A program made the position numbers and the translations under genes. DNA of 38,851 nucleotides from Bacteroidia bacterium (lineage in GTDB: Bacteria; Bacteroidota; Bacteroidia; Chitinophagales; BACL12): NCBI GenBank assembly GCA_030432405.1, contig JAUIHG010000001.1, positions 69,908 through 108,758 on the forward strand, in the 5' to 3' direction. Below, piece by piece: positions 9,740 through 17,089 of the stretch (its first letter is position 1; the number at the start of each line of letters is the position of its first letter). The notes below the pieces were generated by a model. It was not told the origin of the DNA, searched no databases, and was given only the letters and a program-made list of their open reading frames with translations.

Positions 9740-9853
9740 TATTCAGTATCAATCTCGTTTTACCGAGACCAGCGGAGGGGCTTTTGCAGGCTTTTGGGAG
9801 GGTGTCTGGTTCACCGAGTTCTCGAAAGAACTCAAGTTGACAGTGATACAATA
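9740..9853 (-). ncRNA. candidate retron msr-msd RNA
   Basis: On the minus strand, TATTGTATCA (9853-9844) pairs with TGATAC-tg-AATA (9751-9740), giving ten base pairs with a two-base bulge. This closes a 114-nt segment, as retron a1/a2 repeats do. Inside, near the 5' side, is a hairpin with perfect 7-bp arms, GAGTTCT and AGAACTC, and a TTCG loop (9833-9816), extendable by two G-U pairs. Near the 3' side is TCTCG-gtaaaa-CGAGA (9768-9753), extendable by wobble pairs. The position upstream of a retron-type RT operon and outside any gene fits. The branch G, the exact ends and the length of the DNA part cannot be fixed by eye. Confidence 0.5.
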
Positions 9854-9906
9854 GCCACCAAATCTCGTCAAAGAACTATAGCAATAGTACGAAATATTTC
9901 TGACAG

Positions 9907-12711
9907 TTATGGGCCAAGTACGATTCTTTTTTTCAAACTGAGCACCGCCCCATCCGGATGCCAGCACTCCGCGTGCACGATGTAGGCACCCAATGGTGCC
10001 GCCCGTCCTTCCGAGGTTGTGCCATCCCAGACCCAATGGCCTTCGGCGGGCAGCATGCGGTTGTTGGCCAGCAGTTGGATGGGGATGCCCGCCGCGGTGT
10101 AGAGCATGGTATGCGCCACCCAGCCGGGCCCCTCAAAGCGGTAGTGGATCCGCACCAGGTCGTCGATGCCGTCGCCGTCAGGCGTGAACAGTTCCGGCTC
10201 CACGAGCAACTGGCCCGGTTGTTTTCCGCCTCCGGCGAATCCCGGCCCCGCGCCGTCGGTCCAGGCCATCGCGTTGGGTGCCCCCGGCGTGCCGTAGCCC
10301 ACGCGGCCGGGCGCCGAATGCCAGTTGGCCGGGTCGGCGGCGGATTGGTCCGGGTCCAGACGCTCCAGGCTCACACCCTCCGCATCGCCAAGCAGGGCGT
10401 GGTGCCAGGCGGTGGTGTAGTGCACCGCGTCAAGAACCATCAGCGTATCGTTGCGGCGGTATTCCAGCCGCACGATGCCGCTTTGGTCCGCGTCGGGCCA
10501 GGACGGCAGGTCGGAGACCTCCAGAATGCGCTCCGGGACCGCGCCATAGGGGTAATCCAGCCGCGTACGCTCGGCATCCGCGCTGAAGGCCAGCACCTCT
10601 CCGGGAAACAGCAGATAGCCCGACGGGGCCAGGGGCGCCACGTCCAGGGCGGGGGCTTCGCCGGGCGGGAGCCCGGCATCCACATCCCCTTCCACCAGAA
10701 AGGCCTGCCGCAGGTCAATGGTTTTGGCCGAACGGTTGATCAGTTCCACGTAGTCCGTGCCACCGGAGACCGGGTCGAAGAGCAGCTCGTTGAGCACCAG
10801 GTCGGCCGAATCCGGCAGTTCCGGCCAGCCCGTGTGGAGGCTGTCGCGCGCGGGACGGCCCGCACAGGAACGAGGACCCGCCCCCGGATCCGGTCCGGAG
10901 GCCAGGGGCCGCACCGAGGCCCAGTAGCGCCGGCCGGGCTCCAGCGGGCGGTCCAGGGGCAGCAGCACGGCGGTAAAGGCCCCGCCCACCGCCTCCGGCG
11001 AAGGCGCGCCGATGCCGACCGCGTCCCCTGTCCCGGTGCCTCCGCTCCCGCTCCCGGCCTCTGTCCGCAGCGCATACGCCCCCACTTTCAGCATCGACAC
11101 CGAATCCATCTCCCGGTCGAAGACCAGACGCAAAAGCGTGTCGTGAACCGGCACGGCCGAGGCCAGCTTCGGGGGCATAGTGTCGCTGAAGACCGCGGTG
11201 TTCGCCCGGCCGGGCGAACCCTGCATCGGATCCCCGGAAGCCCGCCAATTGCACGCCCCCAACCAGGGCCGGCCCAAATCGATGCGCTCCAGGGCCCAAC
11301 CGCCGTCTTCGGCGGCCGGATCCTGGTACCAGGCGTCGGTGTAGGACACTGCGTCCAACAGCGTACCGTCTGCGGCCAGCAGGCGCAGTTCATCCCCGCT
11401 GTTGTTCAGCGAAGGCATGCCGTCCAGGCCCAGCAAAACCACGTCCGGCGGCAGCAGCGGTGCAAAGACGGCCGTGTCATCGGGGTCGGTGAGCAGCGCA
11501 AAGCCACCGGCCGGGACCGACACCGCCGGGAGCAAGGCTTCCGCTGTGGCGTCCATCAAACGCATGCCGGCCAGGTCCAACGCCACCGGCGCGCGGTTGG
11601 TCAGTTCCAGGTATTCGGCCTCCGGCAGGAAGGCCGCCGGGGTCTCGTCGGCCATGATTTCGGAGATCACGAGGTCGCCCGTGCCCGGCAGGTACCACGT
11701 GAAGCCCAGGCTGTCGGGCGGCATGCTGTTGCCGGCCGGGTCGCGCAGGCCTTGCACGCGCAGTTGCAGCGGCACGGCCGGCGGAAAGGGGTCGGCAAAC
11801 CAGAGGTCCACGCGCGTGGGGTCGTCGGCCAGCCAGACAGCTTCGGCCGGAAGGCTGGAGCTCCCGCCGGTGCCCCCAATGCCCGGCCCGCTCAAGCGGT
11901 AGTGCGTTGCATCCACCGCCGCTGCCGAGTCTAGGGCCTCCGAAAAGCGCAACAGCAAGTGGTCGTCCTCGGGGACTTCCAGGCCGGTCCATTGCGGTGG
12001 TGCACGGTCCAGCACCGGGGGACCGGCATACACGGCGTCCAGGCCATAGCCGTCCGCGCGCGAGGCCGAACTGTAGCGGCACTGCCAGCCCGTCCACCCA
12101 TCGGGCGCATAGACCGCATCCGCGACGCCGCCCAGGTCCACGTAATCCGGTTGGGTGAGGTCCGGGTCCCAGGTGCCGTCTTCGCCGGAGGCGGCTGCAA
12201 AACGCCAGCCCCCCAGGCTGTCCCGCAAAACGCGCAGCGCGATCCGGTTGAAACTGGTCGAGGAGATCACCGGCACGGGACTGGTCCACAGTTTGACCAG
12301 GGTGCCTTCGTCCGAGCGGAAGAAGTCCAGCGAATCGCTGCGGGTGGCCGAAGCCTCGCCGACCTGCAGCACATAGCCGTCGCCGGGCGCGTCCGCATCC
12401 GTGTGTTCGGCGGCCAGCCATAAGCGCACGTAGTTGCTGGACGACGGGTCAAAATCCAAATCCAGCACCGCCCGCCATTCGCGTTGCCCGCCTGCCGTGC
12501 CCGGCGGCAGGGCCGTGAACAGGCCCAGGTTGCTCGACGCGGCGGGACCGGCACTGCGCAGCTGCCCGTCCACCACCTCAAACGAAGCGGTATCCCCCGT
12601 CCAGGGGGGAGCCGTCAAAAATTCGCCGTCGGCGAAGGCATCCGTCCACACCGGGAGCTGGGCAAAGGCCGTGATCGGAAAAAGCAGCAGCAACGCCGCC
12701 GTGCGGTTCAT
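9907..12711 (-). CDS. large secreted protein with lamin-tail and Ig-like domains
   Basis: The protein has about 934 residues from the ATG at 12711, which begins a clean signal peptide (MNRTAALLLLFPITAFAQ). ATGs at 12723 and 12774 are also in frame. Visible parts are an N-terminal concanavalin-like region (about 20-230), an Ig-like domain starting PPQWTGLEVPEDDHLLLRFS (about 240), a lamin-tail domain starting LVISEIMADETP (about 345), a second Ig-like domain at about 515, a second lamin-tail domain starting LVLNELLFDPVSGGTDYVEL (about 640), and a C-terminal domain from LFTPDGDGIDD (about 840) to the end. The last resembles FlgD-type Ig folds or the CHU_C/type B signals used by the type IX secretion system. 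It is probably cell-surface or extracellular. Its stop marks the edge of the AT-rich retron island. Confidence 0.85.
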   Translation of the reverse strand: MNRTAALLLLFPITAFAQLPVWTDAFADGEFLTAPPWTGDTASFEVVDGQLRSAGPAASSNLGLFTALPPGTAGGQREWRAVLDLDFDPSSSNYVRLWLAAEHTDADAPGDGYVLQVGEASATRSDSLDFFRSDEGTLVKLWTSPVPVISSTSFNRIALRVLRDSLGGWRFAAASGEDGTWDPDLTQPDYVDLGGVADAVYAPDGWTGWQCRYSSASRADGYGLDAVYAGPPVLDRAPPQWTGLEVPEDDHLLLRFSEALDSAAAVDATHYRLSGPGIGGTGGSSSLPAEAVWLADDPTRVDLWFADPFPPAVPLQLRVQGLRDPAGNSMPPDSLGFTWYLPGTGDLVISEIMADETPAAFLPEAEYLELTNRAPVALDLAGMRLMDATAEALLPAVSVPAGGFALLTDPDDTAVFAPLLPPDVVLLGLDGMPSLNNSGDELRLLAADGTLLDAVSYTDAWYQDPAAEDGGWALERIDLGRPWLGACNWRASGDPMQGSPGRANTAVFSDTMPPKLASAVPVHDTLLRLVFDREMDSVSMLKVGAYALRTEAGSGSGGTGTGDAVGIGAPSPEAVGGAFTAVLLPLDRPLEPGRRYWASVRPLASGPDPGAGPRSCAGRPARDSLHTGWPELPDSADLVLNELLFDPVSGGTDYVELINRSAKTIDLRQAFLVEGDVDAGLPPGEAPALDVAPLAPSGYLLFPGEVLAFSADAERTRLDYPYGAVPERILEVSDLPSWPDADQSGIVRLEYRRNDTLMVLDAVHYTTAWHHALLGDAEGVSLERLDPDQSAADPANWHSAPGRVGYGTPGAPNAMAWTDGAGPGFAGGGKQPGQLLVEPELFTPDGDGIDDLVRIHYRFEGPGWVAHTMLYTAAGIPIQLLANNRMLPAEGHWVWDGTTSEGRAAPLGAYIVHAECWHPDGAVLSLKKRIVLGP

Positions 12712-12818
12712 TCGATTTTCCATGGCCGGCCAAAATCGCAGCAGAAAGCGGCCGGACGGCACAAAACACAACAAAAGACGCGCGCTGTGGAGAAGTGCCT
12801 CAGCTTGTGCCGTGCCCG

Positions 12819-12826
12819 TATGTTTG
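12819..12826 (+). promoter_or_regulatory. -7 promoter element of asd
   Basis: TATGTTTG matches the Bacteroidota consensus TAnnTTTG exactly and ends four bases before the asd ATG at 12831. Transcription would start at or next to the start codon, so the mRNA would be nearly leaderless. No good TTG upstream box was seen at the expected distance. Confidence 0.5.
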
Positions 12827-12830
12827 CGGC

Positions 12831-13835
12831 ATGCGTGTAGCCGTTGTAGGGGCCACCGGCATGGTCGGCCAGGTGATGTTGCAGGTGCTCGAAGAGCGCC
12901 GCCTGCCCGTTTCGGAATTGATCCCCGTGGCCACGGCCAAAAGCGTGGGGCGGGAAATCCGCTTCGCCGGCAAGGCGTATACTGTGGTGTCCATGGAAGA
13001 TGCGCTCCGCGCGAAACCCGACCTGGCCTTCTTCAGCGCGGGCGGCGGCACGAGCCTGGAATGGGCACCGCGCTTTGTGGAAGCCGGCGCCACGGTGATC
13101 GACAATTCCTCCGCCTGGCGCATGGACCCGAGCGTGCCTTTGGTGGTGCCGGAAGTCAACGCACAGGCCCTGAACACGGCCGACGGCACCGCGCACAAGC
13201 TTATTGCCAACCCGAATTGCAGCACCATCCAATTGATGGTAGCCCTGCACCCGCTGCAGGAAGCCTTTGGCCTGGAACGCGTGGTGGTCTCGACCTACCA
13301 AAGCGTCACCGGATCGGGGTACCGCGCCGCGGATCAATTGCGCGCAGAACAGGAAGGCTGTTCGCCGGAGGCGAAGGTATACCCCCACCCCATCCACAAC
13401 AACGTCATCCCCCACTGCGACGTGTTTGAGGACAGCGGTTACACGAAAGAGGAATTGAAAATCGTACGCGAGAGCCGCAAGATTCTCGATTTGCCCGAAC
13501 TGCGCATCACCGCCACCGCCGTGCGTGTGCCCGTGACCGGCGGCCACTCCGAAAGTGTGAACGTGCAACTGAAACGTGAAACCTGCGTTGCGGAAATTCA
13601 GGCATTGTTGGCAAATGCGCCCGGCATCAAACTGGTCGACAACCCCGCCAACAACGCCTACCCCATGCCCAAAGACGCCTTCGGGATCGATCCGGTTTTG
13701 GTGGGTAGAATCCGAAAAGACGAAAGCGCAGACAACGCGTTCCACTTATGGGTGGTGGCGGACAATTTGCGGAAAGGGGCGGCGACCAATGCCGTGGATA
13801 TTGCCGCGCACCTGCCGACATTGAGCCGGGTATAG
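12831..13835 (+). CDS. asd: aspartate-semialdehyde dehydrogenase
   Basis: The protein has 334 residues and catalyses NADPH-dependent reduction of aspartyl phosphate to the semialdehyde, for lysine, threonine, methionine and diaminopimelate synthesis. The nucleotide-binding loop GATGMVGQ (7-14), SAGGGTSLEWAP, the DNSSAWRMD segment and the catalytic IANPNCST with Cys130 are all present, as is the later catalytic His in VPVTGGHSESVNV. Length is normal. The start at 12831 was chosen over an in-frame ATG at 12795 because the conserved N-terminus MRVAVVGATG begins there and a -7 element lies directly before it. A degenerate copy of its 3' end occurs at 15737-15872. A TTCGCC-GGA-GGCGAA palindrome lies within it at 13361-13375. 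Confidence 0.96.
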   Translation: MRVAVVGATGMVGQVMLQVLEERRLPVSELIPVATAKSVGREIRFAGKAYTVVSMEDALRAKPDLAFFSAGGGTSLEWAPRFVEAGATVIDNSSAWRMDPSVPLVVPEVNAQALNTADGTAHKLIANPNCSTIQLMVALHPLQEAFGLERVVVSTYQSVTGSGYRAADQLRAEQEGCSPEAKVYPHPIHNNVIPHCDVFEDSGYTKEELKIVRESRKILDLPELRITATAVRVPVTGGHSESVNVQLKRETCVAEIQALLANAPGIKLVDNPANNAYPMPKDAFGIDPVLVGRIRKDESADNAFHLWVVADNLRKGAATNAVDIAAHLPTLSRV

Positions 13836-13899
13836 GCGGGCAACGTCGGGCGTTTCTCTTTGGTGGATGCTGATGTGCCTACGCAATCTCCGCAGGCCA

Positions 13900-13917
13900 A
13901 TACGTATTTCTACGTAT
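13900..13917. promoter_or_regulatory. perfect inverted repeat between asd and the beta-propeller gene
   Basis: ATACGTA-TTTC-TACGTAT has perfect 7-bp arms and a 4-base spacer. It lies about 80 bases before the next start codon and could be an operator or an RNA hairpin. A second small hairpin, AGCCGC-ggtttt-GCGGCT, lies at 13965-13982 next to that gene. Confidence 0.4.
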
Positions 13918-13999
13918 GGCATGGGCTGCATGGTACGCACACCTTTGAACCGTTGTTCATCAAGAGCCGCGGTTTTGCGGCTTGGAAACGTATCCTCAA

Positions 14000-15613
14000 A
14001 TGAAAACAGACAGAACCTTCCAGCGCGCCGGAAAACGCGCTGCCAAAGCCCTTATCCTGAGCTTGGCCTTCGCCGGGCTGCAAGCCCAGGCGCCCATGTA
14101 CGCCCAAACGACCGTGGCCATGCCGGACGCGGTCAACCTGATCAAAATGACCGATGCGGGGATTGCGCTGGTCGGAACCGACGAAGCCCTGCACGCCATC
14201 AATGCCGAGAGCAATGAAGTATGGCGGCACGAGAAACTCAAAAAAGTGGAAGCTGAGCGCGTGGAAGTGCTTTCAGGCTCCGAATTGGTTTTTGTGTCCG
14301 ACAAGGGGATGCTGGCCCGCAACCGGGTATTGAATGTCTTGGATGGCCGCGAGTACGCCAATACGGGCGCGAAGGGCGAGAACATCTTTGGCGCGCGTGT
14401 CGTGCATGGCACCAACCAGCTTTGGGTCATGCAAGGGCAGAAGCGGGTTCAAGTGTGGGACATCGCCAGCAACACCATGGTGTACGACCTGAACCCTGAT
14501 GTGCCCCATGGTATGGCCACCAACAAAAGCGCGGCTTTGACCGCCACTTTCCAGGGCATGCAGCCGATCACCTATACAGGCAAAAGCAGCGCCATTGTGC
14601 ACCTGGGTTTGGCCCACCTGGCCGAGTACGACCTGAGCAATGGCAAGGTCAAATGGGCCTTTGACTGGAAGCCGTACAAAGGCACCAAACCGGACAAGGG
14701 CGGCACCGCATCCAATCCATCCAGCGGCTTTGCGGTCATGAAAATCGACGAGTCGGATCAAACGCTCTACTTCCCGTTCAACGAGCAATTGATTGCCGTG
14801 GATGCCAAAAACGGCCAACCCCGCTGGGATCCCAAAGGCGGAAAAACCGGCAAAGTATTCGACCTGCATGTGCTCGACCAAGGCATCCTCATCCTGACCA
14901 TGAAAGGCCTTCAGATGATCAATAAGGCCTCCGGCGAACCCATGTGGGACAAGCCGATCAAGCTCAAGGGCGCCGACGAAAGCCTGCTCGTGGATGTCAA
15001 TGGCACCTTCTATGCCGTCTCCAAAAGCGCCATCGTGAAGGTGGATTTGGACAAGGGTACGGCCACGCCGCTGACGGAGAAGATCAAGTTCGCCGGAGGC
15101 GAAAGCTTCTCCCAACTGGACGCGCTCGGTGATCTGTTGGTCCTGCAATCCGAACAAAACGCCGTGGGCGTGAACCGCAAGACGGGCGAGGTTGCCTACA
15201 CCGTGTATTACAAACCGCCTGGACAAGGGGCTCTGGCCATTGCCCAAAACATGGCCCTGGCCGCTGTAGCGATGGCCGCCACCATGAACAGCCAACGCAT
15301 CAACAGCACCGGCGGCAATACCACCGGTGGTGGCAGTGCGGGAACCGTGCGCTACCACCAGTATACACCTGCCATGATGCAGTCTGGCGGCTCAGCCACT
15401 ACAAGCGGCAACGGCGTGAGCTACATGAGCACCAAATTCAAGGAAGCGGATGCCAACGGCTTTGGTGTGGCACGTGTAGACCTGAACACTGGTGAAACCA
15501 CGCAGCGTTTTGTCACAGGCCAGCGCGATGCCGTCTACGACGTGGACGCGCAACGCGGGTTGATCTTTTACAAATCAGGCAAGGAAGAAATCACCATCAG
15601 CGCCATTCGGTAA
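14000..15613 (+). CDS. secreted PQQ-like beta-propeller protein
   Basis: The protein has 537 residues from the ATG at 14000; a TTG at 13982 is in frame but precedes only six extra codons. A basic N-terminus and hydrophobic stretch (KALILSLAFAGLQAQ) form a signal peptide. The rest consists of propeller blades with repeated ALHAINAESNEVW, LIAVDAKNGQPRW and MINKASGEPMW type motifs, the PQQ/quinoprotein repeat signature. A Gly/Thr/Ser-rich segment and LNTGETTQRFVTGQRDAVYD are near the end. The PQQ-like repeat does not by itself imply a PQQ enzyme. The function is unknown and it is probably periplasmic or surface-bound. A strong terminator follows at 15652. Confidence 0.82.
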   Translation: MKTDRTFQRAGKRAAKALILSLAFAGLQAQAPMYAQTTVAMPDAVNLIKMTDAGIALVGTDEALHAINAESNEVWRHEKLKKVEAERVEVLSGSELVFVSDKGMLARNRVLNVLDGREYANTGAKGENIFGARVVHGTNQLWVMQGQKRVQVWDIASNTMVYDLNPDVPHGMATNKSAALTATFQGMQPITYTGKSSAIVHLGLAHLAEYDLSNGKVKWAFDWKPYKGTKPDKGGTASNPSSGFAVMKIDESDQTLYFPFNEQLIAVDAKNGQPRWDPKGGKTGKVFDLHVLDQGILILTMKGLQMINKASGEPMWDKPIKLKGADESLLVDVNGTFYAVSKSAIVKVDLDKGTATPLTEKIKFAGGESFSQLDALGDLLVLQSEQNAVGVNRKTGEVAYTVYYKPPGQGALAIAQNMALAAVAMAATMNSQRINSTGGNTTGGGSAGTVRYHQYTPAMMQSGGSATTSGNGVSYMSTKFKEADANGFGVARVDLNTGETTQRFVTGQRDAVYDVDAQRGLIFYKSGKEEITISAIR

Positions 15614-15651
15614 ACGCTCATTCCGCGTTAAACCGCGTTTGGTTTATTGCA

Positions 15652-15683
15652 CAGCGCAGTCCAAAAGGGCTGCGCTGTTTTTT
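15652..15683 (+). terminator. intrinsic terminator of the beta-propeller gene
   Basis: CAGCGCAGTCC-aaaa-GGGCTGCGCTG forms an 11-bp stem with one G-T pair and is followed by six T residues. Confidence 0.9.
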
Positions 15684-15736
15684 GACCTAGCCGAACGAAA
15701 AACAGGGGTGCACGAGGCGTCTTCGCCTCCAGCGAG

Positions 15737-15872
15737 CGCCTTTCCCGTGCCCAAAGATGCATTGGGCAGCGGCCAGGTCGTGGCGGGTCGCATCAGCAAA
15801 GACGAAAGCGCGGAATACACCTTCCACTTGTGATGGTGGCGGACAATTTGCGGAATGGAGTTGCAACGAGTC
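15737..15872 (+). pseudogene. degenerate duplicate of the asd 3' end
   Basis: The segment translates to PVPKDALGSGQVVAGRISKD and ESAEYTFHL. This parallels PMPKDAFGIDPVLVGRIRKD and ESADNAFHLWVVADNLRKGA of the intact Asd. A one-base deletion then creates a TGA, and the similarity continues in another frame (VADNLRNGVAT). A 22-base block at 15834-15855 is identical to 13753-13774 in asd, and AAAGACGAAAGCGC is also shared. The remainder of asd is missing. It lies between a terminator and an AT-rich gene, so it is probably a scar of duplication or of element insertion. Confidence 0.75.
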
Positions 15873-15909
15873 ACATTCAAATCTTGTCAAAACAATCATA
15901 AAATATTGT

Positions 15910-17025
15910 TCATCTTCTTATATTATTGATCGTTGCAAGAAACCCAGCCCGAGGGATATGATAATGAGATTTATATTTCAACATCCTAGCAAAGGCACCC
16001 AAAACATGTTCATTGCTAAACCTATAGCTTTTGCTCACTTTATCTGTAGCAAGCATCTTTAAAAGCACATCAATTTCCCTAGTCCCTGGCAAAACACCAA
16101 AGACCATTTGAGTAGTCTTTCTGTATTTGTATACTATTTTGCGCTTTATTCTTCGGATCACATAGTTGAATTGGTTGTTTAGGTAATCTAACCGAGATTC
16201 ATTATTAACAAGAAGAATATTTCGATTATCTAAGTTAGGGTAGGGCAGGACCGACTCTTTTGCAATATCACAAAGGCCAAAAGCCCAATTCTTCTCTATA
16301 TCATTTATACTTCCCTTTTCATAAAGTTGACAAACAAGTTGACCCATGTATAGGTTGTAAGCATTAGCATTTTTTTCGGCCTTTATGAGGTTATTGGTTT
16401 TGTCCTCATTTGGTGTTTGTAAAAACAAACACACCAATTTATACTCATTCACATAGGTGAGAGCATTGCTTAACGATGATAATAGCCCTGCTCTGGTGTC
16501 ATTAAGATATAAATCGAGTTTATAACGAAGGTCTTCTTCAACGCTTTTCTTTAGGGCAAAACCATTAAATCGAGTTGCAGAGCACCTCCAAAAAAAGGAA
16601 TACATAAGCAGTGCAAATGCATTTGACATTTCTAAAGATAATTGCAATGTTTTTTGCTCAAAATTCAAGTGTTCTTCAAGCAATCTGTAAACGTTTTCAC
16701 TACAATAAGCTTCCAATACCCCCAACTTGGATTCACATCTAGAACAAAGAAAAAAATCGACAGTGTAGGGATTGGCTGTTATATCAATTTCATGATCACT
16801 TAGGTCTCGTCCAATAACTCTTCGAATTTCCTCTACTGGAACAGATCTGCCAAAAAAGGGATGGTCTATTCCTGTTTCGCCTATTCCGAAAGAAACCTCT
16901 CTATCTCTCTTTCTTTGGCCCGTTTGGTTTATCGTGTCTCGTATAATAAAATGGCTCAATACATGAGATCCTTTTTTATCAGCAGGGTTTATCTTACATA
17001 ACTTACATAGCTTTTGTTCTTCCAT
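15910..17025 (-). CDS. AT-rich lone gene, HNH-like zinc-motif protein, function unknown
   Basis: The protein has 371 residues. The N-terminus carries a treble-clef-like pattern: C7-x2-C10, then SH at 20-21 and a second His at 25, then C94-x2-C97 followed by ESKLGVLE. This CxxC...SH...CxxCE..L..E arrangement resembles HNH-related proteins often seen in defence islands, although a full HNH catalytic set cannot be assigned by eye. The remaining 260 residues are helical and Lys/Asn-rich with no recognised domain. Composition is far more AT-rich than the flanking serS and beta-propeller genes (a 60-base line counts 24 G+C), suggesting horizontal acquisition. A TATAAT-like hexamer lies 30 bases upstream (17060-17055, minus strand). 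It has no operon partner. Confidence 0.75.
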   Translation of the reverse strand: MEEQKLCKLCKINPADKKGSHVLSHFIIRDTINQTGQRKRDREVSFGIGETGIDHPFFGRSVPVEEIRRVIGRDLSDHEIDITANPYTVDFFLCSRCESKLGVLEAYCSENVYRLLEEHLNFEQKTLQLSLEMSNAFALLMYSFFWRCSATRFNGFALKKSVEEDLRYKLDLYLNDTRAGLLSSLSNALTYVNEYKLVCLFLQTPNEDKTNNLIKAEKNANAYNLYMGQLVCQLYEKGSINDIEKNWAFGLCDIAKESVLPYPNLDNRNILLVNNESRLDYLNNQFNYVIRRIKRKIVYKYRKTTQMVFGVLPGTREIDVLLKMLATDKVSKSYRFSNEHVLGAFARMLKYKSHYHIPRAGFLATINNIRR

Positions 17026-17089
17026 GGTTGATTGCTTGTGGTGTTTCGTAGTTGATTATACAAGATTTGTGTGTTTTCCACCTCTCACC

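Noticed and set aside
8165..9906. terminal inverted repeats or target duplications flanking the retron island
   Set aside because: None could be found by eye at either edge, and no integrase or tRNA is adjacent, so the mode of insertion is unknown.
9958..11934. 658-codon open frame on the plus strand opposite the lamin-tail gene
   Set aside because: It is Arg/Gly/His-rich with no domain and mirrors the GC-rich codon periodicity of the real gene, which has a signal peptide and recognisable domains.
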